A DNA stretch of 64,000 nucleotides from Sphingobium sp. SCG-1. Its GTDB lineage: Bacteria; Pseudomonadota; Alphaproteobacteria; Sphingomonadales; Sphingomonadaceae. Position numbers and translations under genes: made by a program. The notes below the pieces were generated by a model, which made no database searches, was not told where the DNA came from, and saw only the letters and a program-made list of their open reading frames with translations. Each line of letters begins with the position of its first letter. Within the stretch, counting starts at the first letter, position 1. Of this stretch, positions 17,383 through 25,900 are shown piece by piece. The stretch lies in the NCBI RefSeq assembly GCF_002953135.1, contig NZ_CP026372.1, forward strand, positions 806,001-870,000, given 5' to 3'.

Positions 17383-18447
17383 TTGAAGACCTTTATAGAC
17401 GCGGTAGAGCGCGCCACAGAATTGACGTCTGACAAGCGACCCCGGTTGGAGGAACTGGACGCTTTGCGCGGGATCGGTGCGCTGGCCGTTATGCTGTTTC
17501 ACTACAGCACGCGCTTCCATGAGTTGTTCCCTTACGCGCCGCACGTGCCGTTCAGTTTCCTGGGCGGCAATTATCGCGTGCTGCTGTTCTTCGCGATCTC
17601 CGGCTTCGCCATCTTTTTCACGCTCGACAAGCTTCACCACGCGTCCGATTTCGTCATGAACCGGGCATCGCGACTGCTCCCCGCATATTGGGCCGCAATG
17701 CTGCTGACCCTGGGTGTCGAATATGCCGGCCATGTCACTGCCTTGCAGATACCGCCGCTCGCGATCCTGGCCAATCTGTCGATGCTTGAGGGTTTCGTCT
17801 TCCTGCCTGCGGTCGATGGCGCGTACTGGACGCTGACGGTGGAGATCGGTTTCTACGCCTCGATGCTGACGATCTGGGCATGCGGCGGACACAGGCGTCT
17901 GGAGCCGGTTCTGCTCGTCTGGCTTGCGCTCAAATGGCTGATGGTCGCGTGGCCGCAATTTCCGGAGCGCGCGGTCATGGTCATGGTGCTGCGCTACATC
18001 CCGTTCTTTGCCATCGGCATGTTGTTCTACCGCATATGGTCGGGACAGCGGACGGCGCGGGCGCAAATCCCCTACTTCGCGGCTATAATCCTCACGATCG
18101 CGGCGCAGGAAACTCCGGACGTACTCGCGGCATCCCTCATCCTGATCGTGCTTTTCGCCGCGATGTTGAAGGGTGCGCTGCGCTTCCTGCGCGTGCGGCC
18201 GCTGCTCTGGCTGGGCGGGATCAGTTATTCGCTCTATCTCGTCCATCAGAATATCGGCTTCGTCATCATGTTGAAGGCGGCCGCCTGGGGTATCGGCCCT
18301 TGGACGAGTTTCGCAATAGCCTGGACCATGGCGATCGGCCTCGGCGCTATATTGAACAGGTTGGTAGAGCGACCGGCACAGCGCGCCATCGAAAGCTGGT
18401 GGAGGGCGCGCCGCCACCCGGCTCGCACAGTAACGGCGAGTGCCTGA
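17383..18447 (+). CDS. OafA-type acyltransferase 3 family protein (tandem copy 1)
   Basis: 354 residues with about ten spans. Motifs: ELDALRGIGALAV, the catalytic-type His in LFHYSTRF, LFFAISGFAIFF, the arginine loop NRASRLLPAYWAAM and VDGAYWTLTVEIGFY. It moves acyl groups onto a polysaccharide at the inner membrane. The reading frame starts with TTG at 17383 (AGGAAAG just upstream), and I see no better start before the first conserved block. It lies 97 nt after the GT26 gene. The following gene is clearly a duplicate: same block order, same PYWAAM/VDGAYWTL signatures and length. Confidence 0.92.
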   Translation: MKTFIDAVERATELTSDKRPRLEELDALRGIGALAVMLFHYSTRFHELFPYAPHVPFSFLGGNYRVLLFFAISGFAIFFTLDKLHHASDFVMNRASRLLPAYWAAMLLTLGVEYAGHVTALQIPPLAILANLSMLEGFVFLPAVDGAYWTLTVEIGFYASMLTIWACGGHRRLEPVLLVWLALKWLMVAWPQFPERAVMVMVLRYIPFFAIGMLFYRIWSGQRTARAQIPYFAAIILTIAAQETPDVLAASLILIVLFAAMLKGALRFLRVRPLLWLGGISYSLYLVHQNIGFVIMLKAAAWGIGPWTSFAIAWTMAIGLGAILNRLVERPAQRAIESWWRARRHPARTVTASA

Positions 18448-18448
18448 A

Positions 18449-19501
18449 ATGAGCACCGAAGCGCATCCGAGAGAACGCCCGCCGTCCACGCGCCTCAGGG
18501 AGTTGGACGCTTTGCGCGGCCTCGCTGCGCTGTCGGTCGTGATCTATCATTACACCGCGCGGTTCCCCGAGATGTTCCCGGAAGCTCCGCATGTGGGCTT
18601 CGCCTTCACTTGGGGACATGAATCGGTCCTGCTGTTCTTTGCCATCTCAGGCTTCGTCATCAGCTTCTCGCTGGACCGCGCTGAGAGTGTCGCCGATTTT
18701 GCAGTGAAGCGATTCGCGCGGCTTTATCCCGCTTATTGGGCCGCCATGGCGCTGACCCTGCTTGTCGAGCATCTGGCGGGGGCTACGATGTTTGAGGTGC
18801 CGTCGGTCGCCATCGCAGCCAATGTGACGATGCTTCAGGGTTTCGCCTATTTGCCCGGCGTGGATGGCGCTTACTGGACGCTGGGGTTGGAACTCGCCTT
18901 CTATATCTGCATGGTGGCGGTCTGGATAAGCGGCGCGGCGGGCCGTATCGAGCAAGTGCTGCTAGTATGGCTTTGCCTTGGCTGCATCGGCTGGGCATGG
19001 GACGGGATGCCCAGCCGAGTGACGATGCTGCTTGTGCTTCAGTACATCCCCTTTTTCGGCATCGGGATGCTCAGCTATCGTGTGTGGCTTGGCGTGAGAT
19101 GTTGGCGAGACCAACTACCGTGCGCTTCGGCAATAATCGCCAGTCTATGTGTTCAGGCACGTCTCGAACTTGCAATTCTGGCATTGCTGCTGTTCGTCGT
19201 TTTCGCGGCGATGGTAGCCGGACGGTTGCGCTTTCTGGCCGCACGTCCTCTCCTGTGGCTCGGCTCGATCAGCTACACCCTCTATCTTGTGCATCATAAT
19301 ATCGGCTTCATCATTCTTCTGCATGCCGATGAGATGGGCCTGTCGCCACTGATGGCAGTTTTGATCGCCATAGGTGTCGCGGTCGCCCTGGCCGTCCTGC
19401 TTCATCATTGGATCGAGCAGCCGCTGGCGCACGCCATTACGGACTGGTGGCGAAAAACGCGTCAACCTGTCGGGCCGACGAGTTCCTACGAACTTTCCTG
19501 A
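18449..19501 (+). CDS. OafA-type acyltransferase 3 family protein (tandem copy 2)
   Basis: 350 residues, about ten spans. It repeats the layout of its upstream neighbour: ELDALRGLAALSVV, VIYHYTARFPEMF, LLFFAISGFVISF, KRFARLYPAYWAAM, GVDGAYWTLGLELAFY and a C-terminal YTLYLVHHNIGF. I take the ATG at 18449; a GTG at 18440 overlaps the previous stop. Tandem copies usually acylate different positions or use different acyl groups, which here is inference. The gene ends 10 nt before a convergent response regulator. Confidence 0.92.
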   Translation: MSTEAHPRERPPSTRLRELDALRGLAALSVVIYHYTARFPEMFPEAPHVGFAFTWGHESVLLFFAISGFVISFSLDRAESVADFAVKRFARLYPAYWAAMALTLLVEHLAGATMFEVPSVAIAANVTMLQGFAYLPGVDGAYWTLGLELAFYICMVAVWISGAAGRIEQVLLVWLCLGCIGWAWDGMPSRVTMLLVLQYIPFFGIGMLSYRVWLGVRCWRDQLPCASAIIASLCVQARLELAILALLLFVVFAAMVAGRLRFLAARPLLWLGSISYTLYLVHHNIGFIILLHADEMGLSPLMAVLIAIGVAVALAVLLHHWIEQPLAHAITDWWRKTRQPVGPTSSYELS

Positions 19502-19511
19502 AGGCGGCAGA

Positions 19512-19862
19512 TTAATCCGCCATAGCTTTCTTGACGAGTTGGGAGAGGCGGCCTTCGGTAAAGGGCTTTGCAAGGAAATGGTTGAAGCCTTCTGCCGCAG
19601 GATTTCGCGAACCTACGAATCCGGACATAACGATGATCGCAGCATCGCTGATTGACTTCACGCGCTTGGCCAAGTCGATACCGTCAATCGTGCCGGGCAT
19701 CCTGACATCGGTCAGCAGGAGGTCGAAACGCAGTCCATTCTGAACCATTTCCCACGCCGCTTCACCCGAATCGGCTTCTTCGACATCAAACCCCATATCG
19801 CTGAGGGAACTATGCAGCATCTCCCTGAGCAGTTTCTCATCTTCAACGAGTAGCGCGTCCAT
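19512..19862 (-). CDS. single-domain response regulator (CheY-like receiver)
   Basis: 116 residues, one receiver domain and no output domain. Acidic pocket at VEDE (residues 6-9), phosphoacceptor Asp52 in LLTDVRMPG, the switch Ser in IIVMSGF and the Lys in LAKPF are all in place, so it should be phosphorylatable. Such proteins carry phosphate between kinases or act by binding a partner; in alphaproteobacteria several feed the general stress response. No kinase is adjacent. It starts from ATG at 19862, with GTG at 19865 possible. It points away from a second receiver gene 288 nt further on. Confidence 0.92.
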   Translation of the reverse strand: MDALLVEDEKLLREMLHSSLSDMGFDVEEADSGEAAWEMVQNGLRFDLLLTDVRMPGTIDGIDLAKRVKSISDAAIIVMSGFVGSRNPAAEGFNHFLAKPFTEGRLSQLVKKAMAD

Positions 19863-20150
19863 CACCTATAACGGTCCCCCCGATCTGATCTTCTTACCTG
19901 TGTGGCATTCCTAAGTAATGTCAACAAGATAGCGATGAATTCCTCGTTACTACCCCGTTAGCTAGGCTTTAACTGACGGTTCCAAGCCATTTCAGCGCGT
20001 TTCGAGGCCAAATTAATCATCATCCAAGATGGCTTATAAATCAAACGTCTCGGCTTGGCGGGCCTTGGCATTTTGAACATTGTCGGCTGATCTTCGTCTC
20101 TAATCCCATGCTCCGCGGTGAGCAGAGATTCCCGAGGCGAGAGGTCATTG

Positions 20151-20543
20151 ATGTACGGTTCCACAATGCCGGATTCCGGCGCGCGCATATTGATTTTGGA
20201 AGATGACGTCTTCCTTGCCGATGATATGCGCCGGTCTCTGGAAGATGCTGGATATGAAGTGCTCGGGCCGTTCGATGAACAATCTTCAGAATTGAGCCAT
20301 GCCTTCGATCGGGAGCCACATGCCGCCATTCTGGACATGAAGCTGCGTGGAGATGGCACGTCTGCAATCGTCGATCGACTGCAATCCCTCGATATCCCGA
20401 TCATCGTCCCTGCCGGTTACGCCCATGCGGAGGTGCGCAGTCGTATTTCCGACTTGTCTCTGGTGGAAAAGCCCTATTCCATGAGCAAGATCGTCGCCGC
20501 TGTGCGATCTGTCCTCCGGCGGCGGCCTGGAAAGGCAGTCTGA
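20151..20543 (+). CDS. single-domain response regulator with a Thr-to-Ala switch residue
   Basis: 130 residues. Receiver signs: ILILEDD (13-19), phosphoacceptor Asp62 in AILDMKLRGD and Lys107 in LVEKPYS. The usual switch Thr/Ser is replaced by Ala88 in IIVPAGYAHA, so coupling of phosphorylation to shape change may differ from the norm. ATG at 20151 has GAGAGG 7 nt upstream. No output domain. The partner kinase is unknown; the HWE kinase 30 kb away is one candidate, because short receivers of this FixJ/CheY-like kind often pair with HWE kinases. Confidence 0.88.
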   Translation: MYGSTMPDSGARILILEDDVFLADDMRRSLEDAGYEVLGPFDEQSSELSHAFDREPHAAILDMKLRGDGTSAIVDRLQSLDIPIIVPAGYAHAEVRSRISDLSLVEKPYSMSKIVAAVRSVLRRRPGKAV

Positions 20544-20706
20544 CGCTTTTTTAGTTCGCCCTCGAAGGGGCGATCGTGTCTCAATTTCACAGTGATCTTC
20601 TCTCGTGCTGGTGCGCTTTTTGCCAGTCACGCAAATGAATCTGCCCCGCCTTAACCGAATTTTTTGAGTTCAGAGCGCATTGGTCCTCCATCGAAAGAGG
20701 TCCCTT

Positions 20707-22959
20707 ATGCGAAATTTACTCCGTTCGGTTAGCATATTAGCATTGTCCTCGCTGAGCGCGTGCGGCGGCGGTGGCAGTTCGGTCAATTCCGGCGGAACGC
20801 AGGCGCCAGTCGCGTCGCCGACGCCCGCTGTGACGCCGGCACCGGACACCTCCACCTCGAACCCCACACCTACGCCAACCCCGGCACCCGGCACCAGCAT
20901 CGTGACACCGGCCAACCTTCAGTCGGTTCGTTCGGCGAACGACACGGCGGAATATCGGCAGAATTACACGGCCAGCGAACTTATCCACGGCCTCTACGCA
21001 TTGGACAGTGGCTGGACCGGGAAGGGCGTCACGGTCGGCGTGCTGGACGACGGTGTGAACACATCGCTTTCGGCATTCAGCGGCCAGATTTCCTCACTTT
21101 CGAAGGACTTTGGAACCGAGACGACGAACGGCGTCACCGCCAAGCGCGACCGGTTGGGGGATGCGCAGGCCGATCACGGCACGGCGATCGCCGCGATCAT
21201 CGCGGGCAAGAAAGACGGCAGCGGGACCATGGGCGTCGCACCGGATGCGCAAATCGCGGTGCTGCGGACGTCCGATTACAATGTCGACACGAAGACGGAA
21301 GTACTGACGCACGATGCCGAAGCGCTGGACTATGCGAGCAGCGTCGGGATCAAGATCATCAATCGATCCCTCACCTCGCAGGGCTTCAACGTCAGCATTC
21401 GCAATGCTGTGGAGCGCTACGCGGTCGGCGGCGGGCTGCTGGTCAACGCGGCCGGTAATCAGGGTTCGGCCGATCCCACGGATGCCGTTAACGTGAACAA
21501 CGCCAATCGCGATGCATGGCTGTTCGTCGTCGCCCTCGATCCCACGTCGCAGTCAACCTACGCGCTGGCGAGCTATTCGAACAAGGCAGGCACCTTGGCC
21601 GATCGAACAGTAACCTCTCCAGGCACGAACTACACGACCAGAGTCGACGGCTCGGTCTCCGCATTCTCCGGCACTAGCTCGGCCACCGCGCAGGTTTCGG
21701 CGCTCGCAGCACTGATTGTCAGCAAATGGCCACAATTAAGTGGCGTGGAAGCGGGTAACGTCATTCTCAGCACGGCGCGTGACATTGGAGATCCGGGCGT
21801 GGACACGGTGTTCGGCCATGGCCTGATTGATGCGGAAGCTGCATTGTCACCCGTCAATCCGGTAATCTCGAATGGATCGAAGCAAACGTTGCTTGCAGAG
21901 TCGGTTATGGTCGTACCTGAGGCACTGAACACAAGCTCCATTCAGACGGCGCTGTCGCAAGTCACGATACTCGACGAATATGGCCGGGATTTCTCCGGCT
22001 CCGTCGCGAGCATGGTAGTGAAACCGGGTTCGGGCAATGCGACATGGCTGCGGCGGCGCATTGCTCAAATGGCGAGCGGCGGGGGCAGCAGCTTCAACCT
22101 TGGCAAGTTACAGGGTAGCGTCAATTACGCGACCTATCGCTATGGCATGGACAGGAGCGAAGTGCGCAGCGTGATGCGTGCCGGCGAAATCAATTATCAG
22201 GATGGCCGCACCGGCTATCATGTCGGCATCAACGCCGGTGACTCGCTGCAAAGCGATATCATGGGCCTTGCCCCCTTTGCCGACGGCATATTGGCTTATG
22301 CACCGCAGGCGGGGAACAGTTTTGGCGTGGATCGCTCGACCGGTATCGGACGCCTCGGGCTTACGCTTTCGACCGGATCGTTTGGGAGCGCCCGCGCCAG
22401 CGCTGCCACCGTGTCGCTCGATACCGGGCGTACTTCGATCCGGGCGTCCTGGATCGATGAGAAGGGATCAGTGCTCGGCGTTGCGTCGTCCGGTGGTCTG
22501 GCGCTCGGGCGCGGCACCAATACGGCGATGGTGGAAGCACATCACAGCCTCGAATTGGCAGGCGGCTGGAGCCTTGAGGGTTACGGCTCGGTCGGCGTGA
22601 CGCGGCTTAAGATCGATCCGTTATCTGTGGTCACCGCCTCGACATCATTGGTCGGAACGCGCGCAGGATTACAGGCAAGTCGTGCCGCTCTAGGTGGTTT
22701 AGTAAGTTTTGGCATAGCGCAGCCGCTCACAATCGAAAGCGGCAAGGCGAAGCTCACGCTGGCGTCAGCCTATGATCTCGCCTCGCAATCGCTCGTTTTC
22801 CGCTCGACCAATGCCAGCCTCTCCAGCACGCGTCGACCCTTGCAATTGACGGCAGGCTTTGCGCGTGGGGATGCCGTCTCCAACTTGCGGATCGGCATGA
22901 TGCAGAATGTGACCGACGGCTCGACCACGGCTCTGGCGGGATATTCCTTCCGCTTCTGA
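20707..22959 (+). CDS. S8 (subtilisin) family autotransporter serine protease
   Basis: 750 residues. An N-terminal signal with LSACGGGG (Cys19) could be a lipobox, as in many sphingomonad S8 autotransporters. A Pro/Thr-rich linker (about 35-65) follows. The peptidase domain (about 90-390) has Asp114 in VGVLDDG, His157 in DHGTAIAAI, the oxyanion Asn251 in NAAGNQG and Ser324 in FSGTSSATAQ. The last roughly 300 residues form an outer-membrane barrel ending in AGYSFRF, with the terminal aromatic residue used by the Bam machinery. It is therefore a secreted or surface protease. The ATG at 20707 has AGAGG 7 nt upstream. Convergent with a second, much larger autotransporter, which it might process; this is inference. 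Confidence 0.92.
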   Translation: MRNLLRSVSILALSSLSACGGGGSSVNSGGTQAPVASPTPAVTPAPDTSTSNPTPTPTPAPGTSIVTPANLQSVRSANDTAEYRQNYTASELIHGLYALDSGWTGKGVTVGVLDDGVNTSLSAFSGQISSLSKDFGTETTNGVTAKRDRLGDAQADHGTAIAAIIAGKKDGSGTMGVAPDAQIAVLRTSDYNVDTKTEVLTHDAEALDYASSVGIKIINRSLTSQGFNVSIRNAVERYAVGGGLLVNAAGNQGSADPTDAVNVNNANRDAWLFVVALDPTSQSTYALASYSNKAGTLADRTVTSPGTNYTTRVDGSVSAFSGTSSATAQVSALAALIVSKWPQLSGVEAGNVILSTARDIGDPGVDTVFGHGLIDAEAALSPVNPVISNGSKQTLLAESVMVVPEALNTSSIQTALSQVTILDEYGRDFSGSVASMVVKPGSGNATWLRRRIAQMASGGGSSFNLGKLQGSVNYATYRYGMDRSEVRSVMRAGEINYQDGRTGYHVGINAGDSLQSDIMGLAPFADGILAYAPQAGNSFGVDRSTGIGRLGLTLSTGSFGSARASAATVSLDTGRTSIRASWIDEKGSVLGVASSGGLALGRGTNTAMVEAHHSLELAGGWSLEGYGSVGVTRLKIDPLSVVTASTSLVGTRAGLQASRAALGGLVSFGIAQPLTIESGKAKLTLASAYDLASQSLVFRSTNASLSSTRRPLQLTAGFARGDAVSNLRIGMMQNVTDGSTTALAGYSFRF

Positions 22960-22968
22960 GCCGTGGTC
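22923..22968. terminator. 11-bp inverted repeat across the protease stop codon
   Basis: GACCACGGCTC (22923-22933) and its exact complement GAGCCGTGGTC (22958-22968) flank 24 nt and include the TGA at 22957-22959. It lies between two convergent genes, so a terminator or end-of-message structure is reasonable. There is no T run, so an intrinsic terminator is not proven. Confidence 0.4.
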
Positions 22969-22995
22969 GGCGCCGGTCGCATCCGACACGGTGTC

Positions 22996-25900
22996 TTACA
23001 TGCTGATCTTCACGCCCACGGAACCGCTCGTGGAGTGACCCGCTACGCCTTGCCCGTTGTCGAGCGAGAAGCGGTGATCGGCCTCGCCATAGATCGCGAA
23101 ACCGGGCTTTAACGTCCAAGTCACGCCAGCGCCCGCTTCGCCCCATAGCGACGACGTTCGCGTGCTGATGATCGTGGTTGCTGCGGCCGTGCGGAAGTAA
23201 GTCCGATCGGTCGCTGCAAAGCCCTTCCACAGATTAGCACGCAGATAAGGCTGTACCGATCCACTGTTCGTCTCGAACCGGCCCTTGGCACGCAGGCCAA
23301 GCCGACCCGTCACGTAGCCGTCGCTATTCTGCGACACGCCTGCGTTGGGAATGGTTGTCGGGTCAATCGAAACGCCCTGCGCGATAACCTGCACCTGCGG
23401 TTCAAGAGTCCACTTCGGCGACAGCGTGATAGCGTAGCCTGCCTCGATGGACGCCAGTATGCCGGTGCCGTCTATGTCGATCTTGTTGCCGTTGACGGCC
23501 GTGGCCTTGCCGCCATACCAGCTATGCTGGAGCACGGTATCCACGTAGAGGCCATTATTGCCGACATAGGTCCAGTACAGCCCGGCATATTTGCTCTTCG
23601 GATCGAGCTTGCCGACATATTGGCCCTCTAGGCCACCCGCAAAACCCGTCACTCGCGCGTTGCCATTGGTGTAGCCACCATAGATGCCAAAGTCGTGATG
23701 GCCGCCCCTGCCGCCATAGCGGAACAGATCGATCCCGGCCTGGAAGCCATAGAGATGACCGTCCGTCTCAGGACGTGCGTCGCCACGCTGGCGATAATTC
23801 TGGTCTTCCGCGATGGCGCGGCCCCAGATACGTCCGGGGAAAGTAAAGCCCGGATCGACAGCGTCTTCATTGTCGCCCATGCGCTTGTGGTACGTCGCGA
23901 CCATCGCGAGGTCTCCGCTACGCAGGCTGTTCGGGATCGCTGCGAGCAACGGCACTTCGACACGATAGGTCGTGGGACCAGTAGGCGGCGTAGGCTCCTC
24001 CGCCGGATCAGAAGGGGTTGGCGTCGGGGTAGGAGTGGGGGTGGGCGTCTCACTGGGCACGGAACCCGCCTGCGTCCTCAGATACCAGCTCTCGTTCGTG
24101 CCTGCGGTGTTCGAGGCATAGAGACGATATTGGAAAGCACCCGCATCCACACTGCCGCCCGCCAGCGCGAAGCCGGTGCCGGTAGTTGTCGCAGTTGTCG
24201 TGCCGCCATTTATTGCGCTCACGACTTCGATGCCATTGCCCGTCGTTTGCGCGCCAAGCCCACCAGCATTGGCGATCTGCAACGACGTGGTGCCGCTGAC
24301 CGCGCCGCCATCAATGATGATCCTGTCGGAAGGCGATCCATCGCCCGCAAGCACGGTGTTAAGTCTGATCGTGCCATTCTGGCCGACGTAGTTGCCGCGC
24401 ACCGTCAAACTGTCGGTCGCCCCCGACCCGCCGTTGGTAAGGTCGATCGTGCCCGCGTTCACCAGGGTCGCCGTACCACCTGCGGCTGAGCGGATCACAG
24501 CGTTGACACCATTTCCGGCAAAGAGCGTCGAGGTGTTGTCGATTGTGGCTGTCCCGCCCGCGAGAACCAGATCGCCATCCGCCGTTAGGTTCGATCCGTT
24601 GGTGAGGTTCACGCTGTTCCACCCGACGAGGCGCTGCGTGCCTGTCGAGGTCGTGTTGTCGAACGTCAGCACATCGTTCCCGCCCGGCGCACCGTTTCCG
24701 GCGATGCTGGTGATGCCGGACATGTTGGCGTCGGTAAGGCCACGGAATGTCGCGGAGTCATTCCCCGCTCCGGCAGAGAACGCCCCGTTCAAAGTACCGC
24801 CCGTCATCAGGAACGTATCCGCTCCCGACCCAAGAGCGACGGCACCAGTGACCGCGCCTGATGCCAAAGTGACGGACTGGCCATTGTTCCCACCACTGAT
24901 CGCTGCGGCGGTGTTCGACGAAGCGGTGATCGCACCGTTGTTCGTGAACGCCAGCGCACCACCTGTCAGATCGACGACCGGAGCCGCCGTGCTCGCCGAA
25001 ACCAGCGTGCCGCTGTTGGTGATCGATGCAGCGGGGCCGCCTACCAGAGCCGCGCCGCCCAGGCTGTTGGTCACGTCCACCCGGCCCGTGAGCGATGCCG
25101 TGCCGGTCGTATTAAGCCTGATCCCGCTCGCGCCTGCGCCGCTCGCCTGGATGGTAAGGCCATTGCCGATCGTGAGGTTGTTCGTGGCAGCTGCGCCTCC
25201 GGTTTCAGCAAAGGTGAAGCCCGTGCTGTTCGCGCCGGCTGCTGTCAATGTTGCGGTGGAGGCCGGGTCGAGCGATACCGCTGTGCGGATCGCAGAACCT
25301 GAGCCATTTGCGGTAATATTGGTGCCATTCAGCAGGATCTGAGTTGAATTCGCTGCGTTTTCAATGCCGTTGCCAGTGCCGCCAGTCGTGATAGAGCCGC
25401 CACCAAGAGTGAGCGCACCTGCGCCGCTGTCGACTAGGACGCCGTGCGCCGTGCCGTTCCCGGAAAAGCTGCCCGCGCTGTTCACTGACGCGCCATTGAC
25501 AAGGCGCAAGGCAGCTACGCCGTCATTGGCGATGACAGCGGCAGTGCCGGTCCCCGTCAGCGTCGATCCTGCGCCGTCCACCACTATGCCAGTGCCAGAG
25601 GCGATGGTGATCGCGCCCTGATTGTTGAACGACGCACCATCAGCAATGCGCACGCCCGTGCCGCTGCCGGTTATGGTGCCGCTATGGACGGCCGACGTGC
25701 CTGCGCCTGTGATGTCAATTCCAACGCCACCTGCGCCAGAAAGCCCGATGGCGCCGCTGTTGTTCACCTGAGCGCCCGTAGTCGCCAAAATGCCGGTGCC
25801 GTTAGCGCCCGAGAACGCGATCGTGCCGGTATTGTTAAACTGCCCCTGGTTGCGCGCAACGTAACCTGTCAGATCGTCGAAAGAGGACGTCAGATTGGCA

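Noticed and set aside
17125..18489. 454-codon frame on the minus strand across the GT26 and acyltransferase genes
   Set aside because: Antisense to two well-marked genes and without any domain.
19958..19972. TTAG-N7-TTAA as a CtrA box between the two receiver genes
   Set aside because: One half site is imperfect and lies far from either start codon.
24392..25342. 316-codon frame opposite the giant autotransporter
   Set aside because: It arises from the repetitive beta-helix coding pattern read backwards; many such frames occur along the passenger.
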